Shown: piece after piece, positions 18,765-26,840 of the stretch
Numbering within the stretch: the stretch's first letter is position 1
Layout: the number at the start of each line of letters is the position of its first letter
Assembly (NCBI GenBank): GCA_003243455.1
Contig: QFQS01000002.1
Span: 186,001-250,000 of the forward strand
Direction: 5' to 3'
Source of the DNA: Cereibacter sphaeroides
GTDB lineage: Bacteria; Pseudomonadota; Alphaproteobacteria; Rhodobacterales; Rhodobacteraceae
Length of the DNA: 64,000 nt
Notes under the pieces: generated by a model
Database searches by the model: none
Told to the model about the DNA's origin: nothing
Seen by the model: the letters and a program-made list of their open reading frames with translations, nothing else
Position numbers and translations under genes: made by a program

Positions 18765-19724
18765 ATGGGCAGTCTGAAGATGCCGATCGTCGGGCCGACC
18801 CCGCTGCGCACCATTCCCGCAGGCAGTTTCCTGATGGGATCGGACAAGCACTATCCCGAGGAAAAGCCGGTGCGCAGCGTGGCCGTCAGCGCGTTCGAGA
18901 TGCAGGAAACAACGGTCACGAACGCACAATTTGCGGCCTTTGTAGCGGCGACGGGGTACAAGACCGTCGCCGAGCGTCCGCTTGATCCGCGCGCCTATCC
19001 GGGGGCCGACCCGAAGCTGCTGGTTCCCGGAAGCCTGGTGTTCAAGATGACCTCGGGCCCGGTCGATCTGCGCGAATACCGCAACTGGTGGGTCTGGACG
19101 CCCGGCGCCTGCTGGCACCGCCCCGAAGGCCGCCCCAGTTCGGTCCGCGAGCGCGAGCATCATCCGGTCGTTCATGTGGCCTATGAAGATGCCGAGGCCT
19201 ATGCTGCCTGGGCCGACCTGTCGCTGCCGACCGAGGCGGAATGGGAATATGCCGCGCGCGGCGGGCGAGAGGGTGCGGAGTTCGCCTGGGGAGATGAGCT
19301 TATCCCCGGCGGCGTGCATGTCGCCAACACCTGGCAGGGAGAGTTTCCCTGGCAGAACCTGCGCGAAGATGGGTTTCCCGGCTCCTGCCCGGTTCGCAGC
19401 TTTCCGCCCAACGACTTCGGGCTGTATGAGGTTTGCGGCAACGTCTGGGAATGGACGACAGACTGGTTCGCACCCGCGCATGAGGCGAAACCGGCCGATG
19501 CATCGTCGTGCTGCAGCATCTCTGACCCGCGTGGGCCGTCGATGGAAAACAGCTTCGATCCGCGCCAGCCGCAGATTCGTATCCCGCGGCGGGTGGTCAA
19601 GGGTGGCTCCTTCCTGTGCGCGCCGAATTACTGCCGCCGCTACCGACCCGCCGCGCGGCACCCCCAGATGGTTGACAGCGGAACCAGCCATATCAGTTTC
19701 CGGTGTATAAGAAGATTGTCGTGA
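18765..19724 (+). CDS. Formylglycine-generating enzyme (SUMF1/EgtB/PvdO family)
   Basis: About 319 residues. Sequence runs from RTIPAGSFLMGSD through EMQETTVTNAQFAAFV, WEYAARGGREGAEFAWGD, LYEVCGNVWEWTTDWF to VVKGGSFLCAPNYCRRYRP. The two cysteines of the last motif (Cys-x4-Cys) match the copper-binding catalytic pair of true formylglycine-generating enzymes, unlike PvdO/EgtB relatives. The enzyme oxidises the active-site Cys of type I sulfatases to formylglycine. No sulfatase is in the window. I start at 18765, where MGSLKMPIVGPTPL begins the domain; an upstream TTG at 18714 is less likely. Confidence 0.85.
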   Translation: MGSLKMPIVGPTPLRTIPAGSFLMGSDKHYPEEKPVRSVAVSAFEMQETTVTNAQFAAFVAATGYKTVAERPLDPRAYPGADPKLLVPGSLVFKMTSGPVDLREYRNWWVWTPGACWHRPEGRPSSVREREHHPVVHVAYEDAEAYAAWADLSLPTEAEWEYAARGGREGAEFAWGDELIPGGVHVANTWQGEFPWQNLREDGFPGSCPVRSFPPNDFGLYEVCGNVWEWTTDWFAPAHEAKPADASSCCSISDPRGPSMENSFDPRQPQIRIPRRVVKGGSFLCAPNYCRRYRPAARHPQMVDSGTSHISFRCIRRLS

Positions 19725-19750
19725 TCCGCCCCAAACAAGGATGTGCTTCC

Positions 19751-20488
19751 ATGCCCCGCAAACTCGCCTTGGCTGCAGGATTGATTCTGGGGGCAACAGC
19801 CGCGCAGGCGCAGGATGGCTGGACGCGCGAAGCCCGGCTTTACATGTGGTTCTCGGGCATCCAGACGACCAGCGACACGAAAGCGCTGGGGCCAGTTTCC
19901 ACTGATGTCAGCGCAGACGATGTGCTGTCGAACCTCGATTTCGGCCTTATGGCGGCAGTCGAGGGTCGCAAAGGCCCCTGGACGCTTGCCGGAGACCTGA
20001 TCTACAGCGACCTCTCGCATGACGCCGATTTAAGCGGACCCTTGGGTTTCTCACAGTCCGGCATCAAGACCGAGATGACGATTCTCAGCCTTTACGGGCT
20101 GTATCGGGTCAGTGAAACGCTCAACTTTGCCATCGATATGGGCGTAGGTCTGCGGGGCGTCGATTCAAAGCTGACAACCTCGCTCGTCGGTTCTACACGG
20201 TCGAGCTATTCCTTCGAGTCGGACGCAAGCTGGGTCGATCCGCTGATCGCCGCGCGCATAAAGGTGCCTTTCAACGACCGATGGTCTGGCACGCTTTTTG
20301 CCGACTATGGCGGCACCGACAGTTCGGACAAGACCTGGCAGATTCTGGCGACCGTCACCTATCAGATCAATGACAGGTGGGGCGTGCAGGCCGGTTATCG
20401 CCGCATGTGGCTGCAGCATGACCTGGGCAACACGCCCACGACGATCGTGCTGGACGGACCTGCCATCGGCGCGACCTTCAAGTTCTAG
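19751..20488 (+). CDS. Outer membrane beta-barrel protein, function unknown
   Basis: 245 residues starting MPRKLALAAGLILGATAAQA, a signal peptide cleaved near AQAQ. The rest alternates polar and aromatic residues and ends in a terminal Phe (AIGATFKF), as expected for a beta-barrel. Strands such as REARLYMWFSGIQTT, WTLAGDLIYSDLSHD and WGVQAGYRRMWLQHD are visible. A family of similar proteins is annotated only as outer membrane protein. AAGGA lies upstream of the ATG, 26 bp after the FGE gene, so the two are probably cotranscribed. Confidence 0.78.
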   Translation: MPRKLALAAGLILGATAAQAQDGWTREARLYMWFSGIQTTSDTKALGPVSTDVSADDVLSNLDFGLMAAVEGRKGPWTLAGDLIYSDLSHDADLSGPLGFSQSGIKTEMTILSLYGLYRVSETLNFAIDMGVGLRGVDSKLTTSLVGSTRSSYSFESDASWVDPLIAARIKVPFNDRWSGTLFADYGGTDSSDKTWQILATVTYQINDRWGVQAGYRRMWLQHDLGNTPTTIVLDGPAIGATFKF

Positions 20489-20501
20489 GGACTGGCAGTC
20501 T

Positions 20502-20516
20502 GCAAGCAGGGCTTGC
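20502..20516 (+). terminator. Small hairpin after the beta-barrel protein gene
   Basis: GCAAGC-AGG-GCTTGC, a 6-bp stem with a 3-nt loop, 13 bp after the stop of the preceding gene. No T-run follows. It may be a weak terminator or 3-prime end protection. Confidence 0.35.
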
Positions 20517-20540
20517 GGACTCCTCACCATCGGCCTATAT

Positions 20541-20615
20541 GGACGTCACACAGCGGCTTCGGCGTCCAAACCCGAAGCTACCGGATGACCATGACGGGCC
20601 GCTGGCCCGTTTTTT
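20541..20615 (+). promoter_or_regulatory. Structured leader with rho-independent terminator before rimP-nusA-infB
   Basis: Two stem-loops lie between the preceding gene and rimP. The first is GCTTCGG (20556-20562) with CCGAAGC (20572-20578). The second is ACGGGCC (20594-20600) with GGCCCGT (20604-20610), run on by six T residues (20610-20615), a textbook intrinsic terminator 17 bp before the rimP ATG. A competing pairing GGACG (20541-20545) with CGTCC (20563-20567) would break the first hairpin. The terminator could end upstream transcription or act as an attenuator; nusA-operon autoregulation by NusA is known in other bacteria. Confidence 0.65.
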
Positions 20616-20631
20616 CATTTCTGGACCATTC

Positions 20632-21246
20632 ATGACCGATCTTGTCGCCAAAACCGCCATCGACCGCCGTCTGGCGGAAATCGTCCGCCCTGCAATCGAG
20701 GGGCTGGGGTTTGAGCTTGTGCGAATTCGCCTGATGAGCGGACGCGTTCCGACGCTGCAGATCATGGCCGACCGCCCCGAAGGCGGTATCCTTGTCGAGG
20801 ATTGCGCCCGGATTTCGACCGATGTTTCGGCCATCCTGGATGTCGAAGACCCGATCGAGGAAAACTATACGCTCGAGGTGTCGTCGCCCGGCATTGACCG
20901 GCCGCTGACCCGGCTGAAGGATTTCGAGATGTGGGCCGATTATGAGGCCCGGCTGGAAACGAATGAGCTGATCGACGGTCGCCGCCGTTTCAAGGGCATG
21001 CTGCGCGGCACCGAGGGTGACGAGGTGCTGATCGAGATCGAGGATGCTGGCGAGCAGGTCACCATCGGGTTGAAGTTCGACTGGCTGTCAGATGCCAAGC
21101 TGATCCTGACCGACGAGTTGATCGCCGAGATGCTGCGCCAACGCAAAGCGGACGGCATTGTGGACGAGACGCAATTCGACGAAATCGAAGAAACCGATGG
21201 CGACAGCGAGGATGACCTCGATGCGCCGACTGAAACCAAACACTGA
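20632..21246 (+). CDS. rimP: Ribosome maturation factor RimP
   Basis: 204 residues from ATG 20632. Conserved features are IVRPAIEGLGFELVRIRL, LQIMADRPEGGILVEDCARIS, the block NYTLEVSSPGIDRPLTRLKDF and the C-terminal SH3-like domain around RRFKGMLRGTEGDEVLIE. It acts in late maturation of the 30S subunit. The tail after residue 180 is strongly acidic (EETDGDSEDDLD), longer than in E. coli but usual in alphaproteobacteria. It begins the rimP-nusA-ylxR-infB operon. Confidence 0.94.
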   Translation: MTDLVAKTAIDRRLAEIVRPAIEGLGFELVRIRLMSGRVPTLQIMADRPEGGILVEDCARISTDVSAILDVEDPIEENYTLEVSSPGIDRPLTRLKDFEMWADYEARLETNELIDGRRRFKGMLRGTEGDEVLIEIEDAGEQVTIGLKFDWLSDAKLILTDELIAEMLRQRKADGIVDETQFDEIEETDGDSEDDLDAPTETKH

Positions 21247-21269
21247 AACCAGACCGGGGAGCCTTTGCC

Positions 21270-22892
21270 ATGGCGATCACCTCTGCCAACCAGCTTGAAC
21301 TTCTTCAGACCGCCGAGGCCGTCGCCCGCGAAAAGATGATCGACCCGGATCTTGTGATCCAGGCGATGGAAGAAAGCCTGGCCCGCGCTGCCAAGTCGCG
21401 CTACGGGGCCGAATTGGATATTCGGGTGAAGATCGATCGCAAGACCGGTCGCGCGGCTTTCGCCCGCATCCGCACCGTGGTCGAGGATGACGCCGTCGAG
21501 AACTACCAGGCACAGCTGACCGTCGAGCAGGCGCGCCCCTATCTGGACGATCCCAAGGTCGGCGACGAGATCGTCGACGAGGTTCCGCCCGTCGATCTGG
21601 GCCGTATCGCCGCGCAAAGCGCCAAGCAGGTCATCCTGCAAAAGGTGCGCGAAGCCGAGCGTGACCGCCAGTTCGAAGAGTTCAAGGACAAGAAGGGCCA
21701 GATCCTCAACGGCGTCGTCAAGCGCGAGGAATATGGCAACATCATCGTCGATCTGAACGGTCGCGGCGAAGCTATGCTGCGCCGGAACGAAAAGATCGGC
21801 CGCGAGAGCTATCGCATAGGCGACCGTATCCGCAGCTATATCAAGGACGTGCGCCGTGAACCGCGCGGGCCCCAGATCTTCCTGTCGCGCACCGCGCCGG
21901 AATTCATGGCCGAATTGTTCAAGATGGAGGTGCCGGAGATCTATGACGGCATCATCGAGATCAAAGCTGTTGCCCGTGATCCGGGGTCGCGCGCCAAGAT
22001 CGCCGTTATTTCCTATGACAACTCGATCGACCCCGTAGGCGCGTGCGTCGGTATGCGCGGCTCGCGCGTGCAGGCGGTGGTGAACGAGCTTCAGGGCGAA
22101 AAGATCGACATCATTCCGTGGAACCAGGATCAGGCGACCTTCCTTGTGAACGCGCTGCAGCCTGCCGAGGTCTCCAAGGTCGTGATCGACGAGGAAGCGG
22201 GCAAGATCGAGGTCGTCGTGCCGGATGAGCAGCTGTCGCTGGCTATCGGCCGTCGCGGCCAGAACGTGCGTCTGGCCAGCCAGCTGACCGCTCTCGACAT
22301 CGACATCATGACGGAATCGGACGAAAGCGCCCGCCGTCAGGCCGAGTTCACCGAGCGGACGAACCTGTTCATCGAGACGCTCGATATCGACGAGATGATG
22401 GCGCAGCTTCTCGTCTCGGAAGGTTTTACCAACCTCGAGGAAGTCGCTTACGTCGATGTGGACGAGCTTCTCTCCATCGACGGTTTCGACGAAGGCACGG
22501 CGGAAGAACTGCAAGCCCGTGCGCGCGACCACATCGAGGCCGCCAACAAGAAGGCTATGGAGGCCGCAGTCGCCTTGGGTGTCGATGAAAGCCTGATCAA
22601 CTTCGAAGGCCTGACCCCCCAGATGCTGGAAGCGCTGGCGAAAGACGACATCAAGACGCTGGAAGATTTCGCCACCTGCGCCGACTGGGAACTGGCCGGC
22701 GGCTGGACCACGGTGAACGGTCAGCGGGTCAAGGACGAGGGCGTGCTTGAGAAGTTCGACATGTCTCTGGAAGAGGCGCAGCACCTGGTCATGACCGCGC
22801 GTGTCATGCTGGGCTGGGTCGATCCCACCGAGGCCGAGGGCTTTGTCGAAGAAGCCGAAGAGTCCGAAGCAGATGAGGAGGCCGAGGCCTGA
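21270..22892 (+). CDS. nusA: Transcription termination/antitermination protein NusA
   Basis: 540 residues. The N-terminal RNA polymerase-binding domain (LLQTAEAVAREKMIDPDLVI) is followed by an S1 domain (GQILNGVVKREEYGNIIVDL, about 130-200), KH1 (SRTAPEFMAELFKMEVPEI, GSRAKIAVISYD), KH2 (GMRGSRVQAVVNELQGEKID, LAIGRRGQNVRLASQLT) and two C-terminal helix-hairpin-helix repeats (LLSIDGFDEGTAEELQARA). The C-terminal end is acidic. It modulates pausing, termination and antitermination and lies 23 bp after rimP. Confidence 0.97.
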   Translation: MAITSANQLELLQTAEAVAREKMIDPDLVIQAMEESLARAAKSRYGAELDIRVKIDRKTGRAAFARIRTVVEDDAVENYQAQLTVEQARPYLDDPKVGDEIVDEVPPVDLGRIAAQSAKQVILQKVREAERDRQFEEFKDKKGQILNGVVKREEYGNIIVDLNGRGEAMLRRNEKIGRESYRIGDRIRSYIKDVRREPRGPQIFLSRTAPEFMAELFKMEVPEIYDGIIEIKAVARDPGSRAKIAVISYDNSIDPVGACVGMRGSRVQAVVNELQGEKIDIIPWNQDQATFLVNALQPAEVSKVVIDEEAGKIEVVVPDEQLSLAIGRRGQNVRLASQLTALDIDIMTESDESARRQAEFTERTNLFIETLDIDEMMAQLLVSEGFTNLEEVAYVDVDELLSIDGFDEGTAEELQARARDHIEAANKKAMEAAVALGVDESLINFEGLTPQMLEALAKDDIKTLEDFATCADWELAGGWTTVNGQRVKDEGVLEKFDMSLEEAQHLVMTARVMLGWVDPTEAEGFVEEAEESEADEEAEA

Positions 22893-22910
22893 TCGGGCCT
22901 CGGAGGCACG

Positions 22911-23543
22911 ATGACTCGGGGCGGGAAAGACAAGGATCGCGACGAGCCTGAGCGAAAATGCATCGTTACCGGCGCGCCTTCTCCTAAATCGGGGCTTGTG
23001 CGTTTCGCTCTTGGACCCGACATGCAGGTGGTGCCGGATATTCTGGCCCGCTTGCCGGGCCGGGGCATCTATGTTTCTGCCGACCGCGATGCGATTGCGA
23101 AGGCGGTGGCAAAAGGCCTTTTTGCCCGTGCGGCGAAAAAGCCGGTAGTCGTGACTGAAAGCCTTGTCGAAGAGGTGGAGCGCCAGCTTGCGCGCCGTGT
23201 GATCGAACTGATCTCTCTGGCGCGAAAGGCCGGAGACGCGGTTGCAGGGTTTGAGAAGGTGAAGGACTGGTTGGTCAAGGGTCAGGCGGAGGTTCTGATC
23301 CAGGCCAGCGACGGGTCGGAGCGTGGCAAGACAAAGCTGCATCCGCCCGACGGAGACGAGACGTTTATCGGCTGTTTGACCGCCCGGGAATTGGGTTTGG
23401 CTTTCGGCCGTGAACATGCAATACACGGCGCGCTTGCGGCTGGTGGACTCACAACCCGTGTTGTAGAGGAAGCGGCAAGGCTTGCGGGCTTGCGCAAGCA
23501 ATGGGCGGCAGAGGCCGCATCGAAGGATACGAAGAACGCATGA
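22911..23543 (+). CDS. ylxR: YlxR-type RNA-binding protein (DUF448 with L7Ae-like C-terminal domain)
   Basis: 210 residues. The DUF448 part includes the YlxR signature CIVTGAPSPKSGLVRFALGP and LPGRGIYVSADRDAIAKAVA; the C-terminal half (VIELISLARKAGDAVAGFEK, VEVL-like AEVLIQASDG) resembles the L7Ae/L30e fold, as in alphaproteobacterial RNA-binding protein fusions encoded between nusA and infB. It starts 18 bp after nusA and its stop overlaps the ATG of infB (ATGA). Precise role unknown; the position suggests translation or transcription. Confidence 0.88.
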   Translation: MTRGGKDKDRDEPERKCIVTGAPSPKSGLVRFALGPDMQVVPDILARLPGRGIYVSADRDAIAKAVAKGLFARAAKKPVVVTESLVEEVERQLARRVIELISLARKAGDAVAGFEKVKDWLVKGQAEVLIQASDGSERGKTKLHPPDGDETFIGCLTARELGLAFGREHAIHGALAAGGLTTRVVEEAARLAGLRKQWAAEAASKDTKNA

Positions 23544-26080
23544 GCGATACTGACGGTAAGAAACCGCTTGGTCTTGGCGGATCGCGTCCGGGTCAGGTGA
23601 AGCAAAGCTTCAGCCATGGCCGGACGAAGAACGTCGTGGTCGAGACCAAGCGCAAGCGGGTTGTCGTTGCAAAGCCGGCCGTTTCCGGCCCCGGCGCAGG
23701 GACGGCCACGCATCTGGGTGACCCGTCGAAACGGCCCGCCGGCATTTCCGATGCCGAAATGGAACGCCGTCTGGCTGCGCTGCGCAACGCCAAGGCGCGC
23801 GAAGCGGGCGAAGCTGCCCAGCGTGCCGCCGAAGAGGTTGCGCGCGAAGAAGAACGCCAGCGCAAGCGTGAAGAGATCGAGGCCCGCGAACGCGAAGAGC
23901 GTGAACGCGCCGCCGCCGCGCGCGCCAAGCAGGAAGAAGAAGAACGTGCCCGCGCGCTGGCCGAGGTTCGCGCCAGCCGCGAGGAAGAAGCGAAAAAGCC
24001 GCAGCTCACGTCGCGGACCCAGCAGCAGCCTGCGGCAACCGACGATGCGGCCAACCGCACGTCGCCGCAAAACCAGGCCCCCGGTTCGGGCAAGCCGGGC
24101 CTTAGCCCGCGCAAGACCGACCGTGAGCGTGATGACCGCGACCGCGATGCCCGTGCCAAGGCCAAGGGTGGCGACGATGTGCGCCGCGCCGGCAAGCTGA
24201 CCCTGAACGAGGCGCTTGCGGGCGAAGGCGGGCGGACGCGCAGCCTGGCCGCGATCAAGCGCAAGCAGGAAAAGGCTCGCCAAAAGGCGATGGGCTTTAG
24301 CGCGAAACCCGAAAAGATGGTCCGCGACGTCCAGCTGCCTGAAACCATCGTGGTGCAGGAACTGGCGAACCGGATGGCCGAGCGCGCCGCCGACGTTGTC
24401 AAATCGCTCATGAAAATGGGCATGATGGTGACGATGAACCAGACCATCGACGCCGATACCGCCGAACTGGTGATCGAGGAATTTGGCCACCGTGCCGTTC
24501 GTGTGTCGGATGCCGACGTGGAACAGGTCATCGACCAGGTGCGCGACACCGACGCCGACCTGCAGCCGCGTCCGCCGATCGTGACGATCATGGGTCACGT
24601 CGACCACGGCAAGACCTCGCTTCTGGATGCGATCCGCAAGACCAGCGTCGTCTCGGGCGAGGCAGGCGGCATCACCCAGCACATCGGCGCCTATCAGGTA
24701 ACGACCGATACCGGGCACACGCTGACCTTCCTCGACACGCCTGGCCACGCGGCCTTTACCTCGATGCGTGCCCGTGGCGCGCAGGTGACCGACATCGTGG
24801 TGCTGGTTGTGGCGGCGGATGACGCCGTGATGCCGCAGACGGTTGAGGCGATCGCCCACGCCAAGGCGGCCCAGGTGCCGATGATCGTGGCGATCAACAA
24901 GATCGACAAGAAATCGGCCGACCCGAACAAGGTGCGGACCGACCTGCTGCAGCATGAGATCGTCGTCGAAAAGATGTCGGGCGAAGTGCTGGATGTCGAG
25001 GTTTCGGCGCTCACCGGCCTTGGTCTGGACGAACTGCTGGAAAACATCGCGCTGCAAGCCGAACTTCTGGATCTTCGGGCCAACCCGAACCGGTCGGCTT
25101 CCGGTGCGGTGATCGAGGCCAAGCTGGATGTGGGTCGAGGTCCGGTGGCCACTGTTCTGGTGCAGAACGGCACGCTGAAAAAGGGCGACATCTTTGTTGT
25201 CGGCGAGCAGTGGGGCAAGGTGCGCGCCCTGATCAACGACAAAGGCGAAACCGTCGCCGAGGCCGGTCCTTCGGTTCCGGTCGAGGTTCTGGGTCTGAAC
25301 GGCACGCCGCATGCCGGTGACACGCTGAACGTCGTCGAAACCGAGGCGCAGGCGCGTGAAATCGCGCTGTATCGTGAGAATGCCGCCAAGGACAAGCGTG
25401 CGGCGGCAGGTGCCGCGACCACGCTGGAACAGCTGATGGCCAAGGCCAAGGCAGACCAGAACGTGTCCGAACTGCCCATTCTGGTGAAGGCCGACGTGCA
25501 GGGCTCTGCCGAGGCGATCATTCAGGCTATGGAAAAGATCGGCAACGATGAGGTGCGTGTGCGCGTGCTGCATTCGGGTGTTGGTGCGATCACCGATTCG
25601 GACGTTGGTCTGGCCGAGGCCAGCAACGCGCCGATCATCGGATTCAACGTCCGCGCCAACGCCAGTGCGCGGACAAGTGCGAACCAGAAAGGCGTCGAGA
25701 TTCGCTACTACAGCGTGATCTATGATCTGGTGGACGATGTGAAAGCCGCCGCTTCGGGTCTGCTTAAGGCTGAAGTGCGCGAGACTTTCATCGGCTATGC
25801 CCAGATCAAAGAAGTCTTCAAGGTCTCGAACGTGGGTAACGTCGCGGGTTGTATCGTGACAGAAGGCGTGGCGCGGCGGTCTGCCGGTGTTCGCCTGCTG
25901 CGCGACAACGTCGTGATCCACGAAGGCACTCTGAAGACGCTGAAACGGTTCAAGGACGAAGTTCGCGAAGTTCAATCCGGTCAGGAATGCGGGATGGCCT
26001 TCGAGAATTACGACCAAATCCGCGCTGGCGATGTCATCGAGATTTTCGAACGCGAAGAGATCGAGCGCAAACTGGCCTGA
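23540..26080 (+). CDS. infB: Translation initiation factor IF-2
   Basis: 846 residues from the ATG overlapping the ylxR stop. A long, charged, low-complexity N-terminal region (Glu/Arg/Ala-rich, about residues 60-230) precedes the IF2_N helix, then the GTPase domain with G1 GHVDHGKTSLLDAIRK, G3 DTPGHAAF, G4 NKIDKK and G5 VSALTGLGLDELLE, and the C-terminal domains ending in EIFEREEIERKLA. It places initiator fMet-tRNA on the 30S subunit. It ends the operon, followed by a strong terminator. Confidence 0.97.
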   Translation: MSDTDGKKPLGLGGSRPGQVKQSFSHGRTKNVVVETKRKRVVVAKPAVSGPGAGTATHLGDPSKRPAGISDAEMERRLAALRNAKAREAGEAAQRAAEEVAREEERQRKREEIEAREREERERAAAARAKQEEEERARALAEVRASREEEAKKPQLTSRTQQQPAATDDAANRTSPQNQAPGSGKPGLSPRKTDRERDDRDRDARAKAKGGDDVRRAGKLTLNEALAGEGGRTRSLAAIKRKQEKARQKAMGFSAKPEKMVRDVQLPETIVVQELANRMAERAADVVKSLMKMGMMVTMNQTIDADTAELVIEEFGHRAVRVSDADVEQVIDQVRDTDADLQPRPPIVTIMGHVDHGKTSLLDAIRKTSVVSGEAGGITQHIGAYQVTTDTGHTLTFLDTPGHAAFTSMRARGAQVTDIVVLVVAADDAVMPQTVEAIAHAKAAQVPMIVAINKIDKKSADPNKVRTDLLQHEIVVEKMSGEVLDVEVSALTGLGLDELLENIALQAELLDLRANPNRSASGAVIEAKLDVGRGPVATVLVQNGTLKKGDIFVVGEQWGKVRALINDKGETVAEAGPSVPVEVLGLNGTPHAGDTLNVVETEAQAREIALYRENAAKDKRAAAGAATTLEQLMAKAKADQNVSELPILVKADVQGSAEAIIQAMEKIGNDEVRVRVLHSGVGAITDSDVGLAEASNAPIIGFNVRANASARTSANQKGVEIRYYSVIYDLVDDVKAAASGLLKAEVRETFIGYAQIKEVFKVSNVGNVAGCIVTEGVARRSAGVRLLRDNVVIHEGTLKTLKRFKDEVREVQSGQECGMAFENYDQIRAGDVIEIFEREEIERKLA

Positions 26081-26120
26081 TCAGGCGGCCCCGGTTTCGG
26101 GGCTGCAATACCAAAACAAA

Positions 26121-26144
26121 AAGGCCGGGCATTTGCCCGGCCTT
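26121..26144. terminator. Bidirectional rho-independent terminator after infB
   Basis: AAGGCCGGGC (26121-26130) and GCCCGGCCTT (26135-26144) form a perfect 10-bp stem around ATTT, with an A-run on the left and TTT on the right. It can serve both infB on the plus strand and the small minus-strand gene that ends at 26168. Confidence 0.88.
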
Positions 26145-26167
26145 TGTCGTTCCATCCAATCCCGCGA

Positions 26168-26308
26168 TCAGTTTTTGCGCGCGGCTACAACCGGATAGCC
26201 AACAAAGGTCTTTTCATCGACTTTTATTACGATCTTGCCGTCGGACAGCTGACTCACCATCAGGCCCTGCACGGAAACGCAACTCCCCAGCGATATCGTA
26301 CGTAGCAT
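26168..26308 (-). CDS. Small conserved-looking protein (46 residues)
   Basis: A 46-codon frame starting MLRTISLGSCVSVQGLMV and ending PVVAARKN, with GGGGGAG as ribosome-binding site 6 bp before the ATG. The composition is protein-like: an N-terminal LGSCVSVQG element followed by alternating charged and hydrophobic residues (LSDGKIVIKVDEKTFVGYP) that suggest a small beta-rich fold. I believe similar short proteins occur downstream of infB in other Rhodobacterales, but I cannot check that here. It is convergent with infB and shares its terminator. Function unknown. Confidence 0.7.
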   Translation of the reverse strand: MLRTISLGSCVSVQGLMVSQLSDGKIVIKVDEKTFVGYPVVAARKN

Positions 26309-26441
26309 TAGCTTCTCCCCCGATAGCTCGTGCACTTCCTTATATGCAACAAACGGTCACATAATCATCATTAAACTTTCAGCTTTCGGTAGAAAACGGG
26401 CGGAAAAAAAAGGCGTGGGGCCGTATTGCCACAGTTTTGCC

Positions 26442-26840
26442 TTAAAGCCAGTCCCGCAGGATAGGGATAAGCGGCAGATCGGCCGGTGGCATCGGATACT
26501 CGCGTAAAGCATTGGGCCGCACCCAGGCCAGCTTCTGGCCCTCTTGCGCCGTGACGATACCCTCCCATCGACGGCAGGCGAACAGCGGCATAAGCAGGTG
26601 GAATGTCTCATAGGCGTGGCTGGCAAAGGTCAGCGGCGCAAGACAGCTTTTCCAAGTGTCGATACCAAGCTCTTCCTTAACCTCGCGGATAAGCGCGGCC
26701 TCGGGGGATTCACCCGGCTCCACCTTGCCGCCCGGAAATTCCCAAAGGCCTGCAAGGGACTTTCCCTCTGGCCGCTGGGCCAGAAGCACCCGCCCTTCGC
26801 CGTCGATCAACGCGACGGCGGATACCAGAACGATGTTCAC
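26442..26840 (-). CDS. mutT: 8-oxo-dGTP diphosphatase MutT (Nudix hydrolase)
   Basis: 132 residues. The Nudix box is complete (GGKVEPGESPEAALIREVKEE followed by LGI, matching Gx5Ex7REUxEExGU). It follows VALIDGEGRVLLAQRPEGKS and LWEFPG, and the C-terminal AWVRPNALREYPMPPADLPL is typical of MutT. It removes 8-oxo-dGTP from the nucleotide pool and so prevents A:T to C:G transversions. Its ATG overlaps the argJ stop in an ATGA. Confidence 0.92.
   Translation of the reverse strand: MNIVLVSAVALIDGEGRVLLAQRPEGKSLAGLWEFPGGKVEPGESPEAALIREVKEELGIDTWKSCLAPLTFASHAYETFHLLMPLFACRRWEGIVTAQEGQKLAWVRPNALREYPMPPADLPLIPILRDWL

Noticed and set aside
20940..26017. Very long open frames on the minus strand opposite rimP, nusA, ylxR and infB (more than 850 codons each).
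   Set aside because: They mirror the codon pattern of strongly conserved plus-strand genes, are rich in His/Arg/Asp/Leu without domains, and have no plausible starts. They are high-GC shadow frames.
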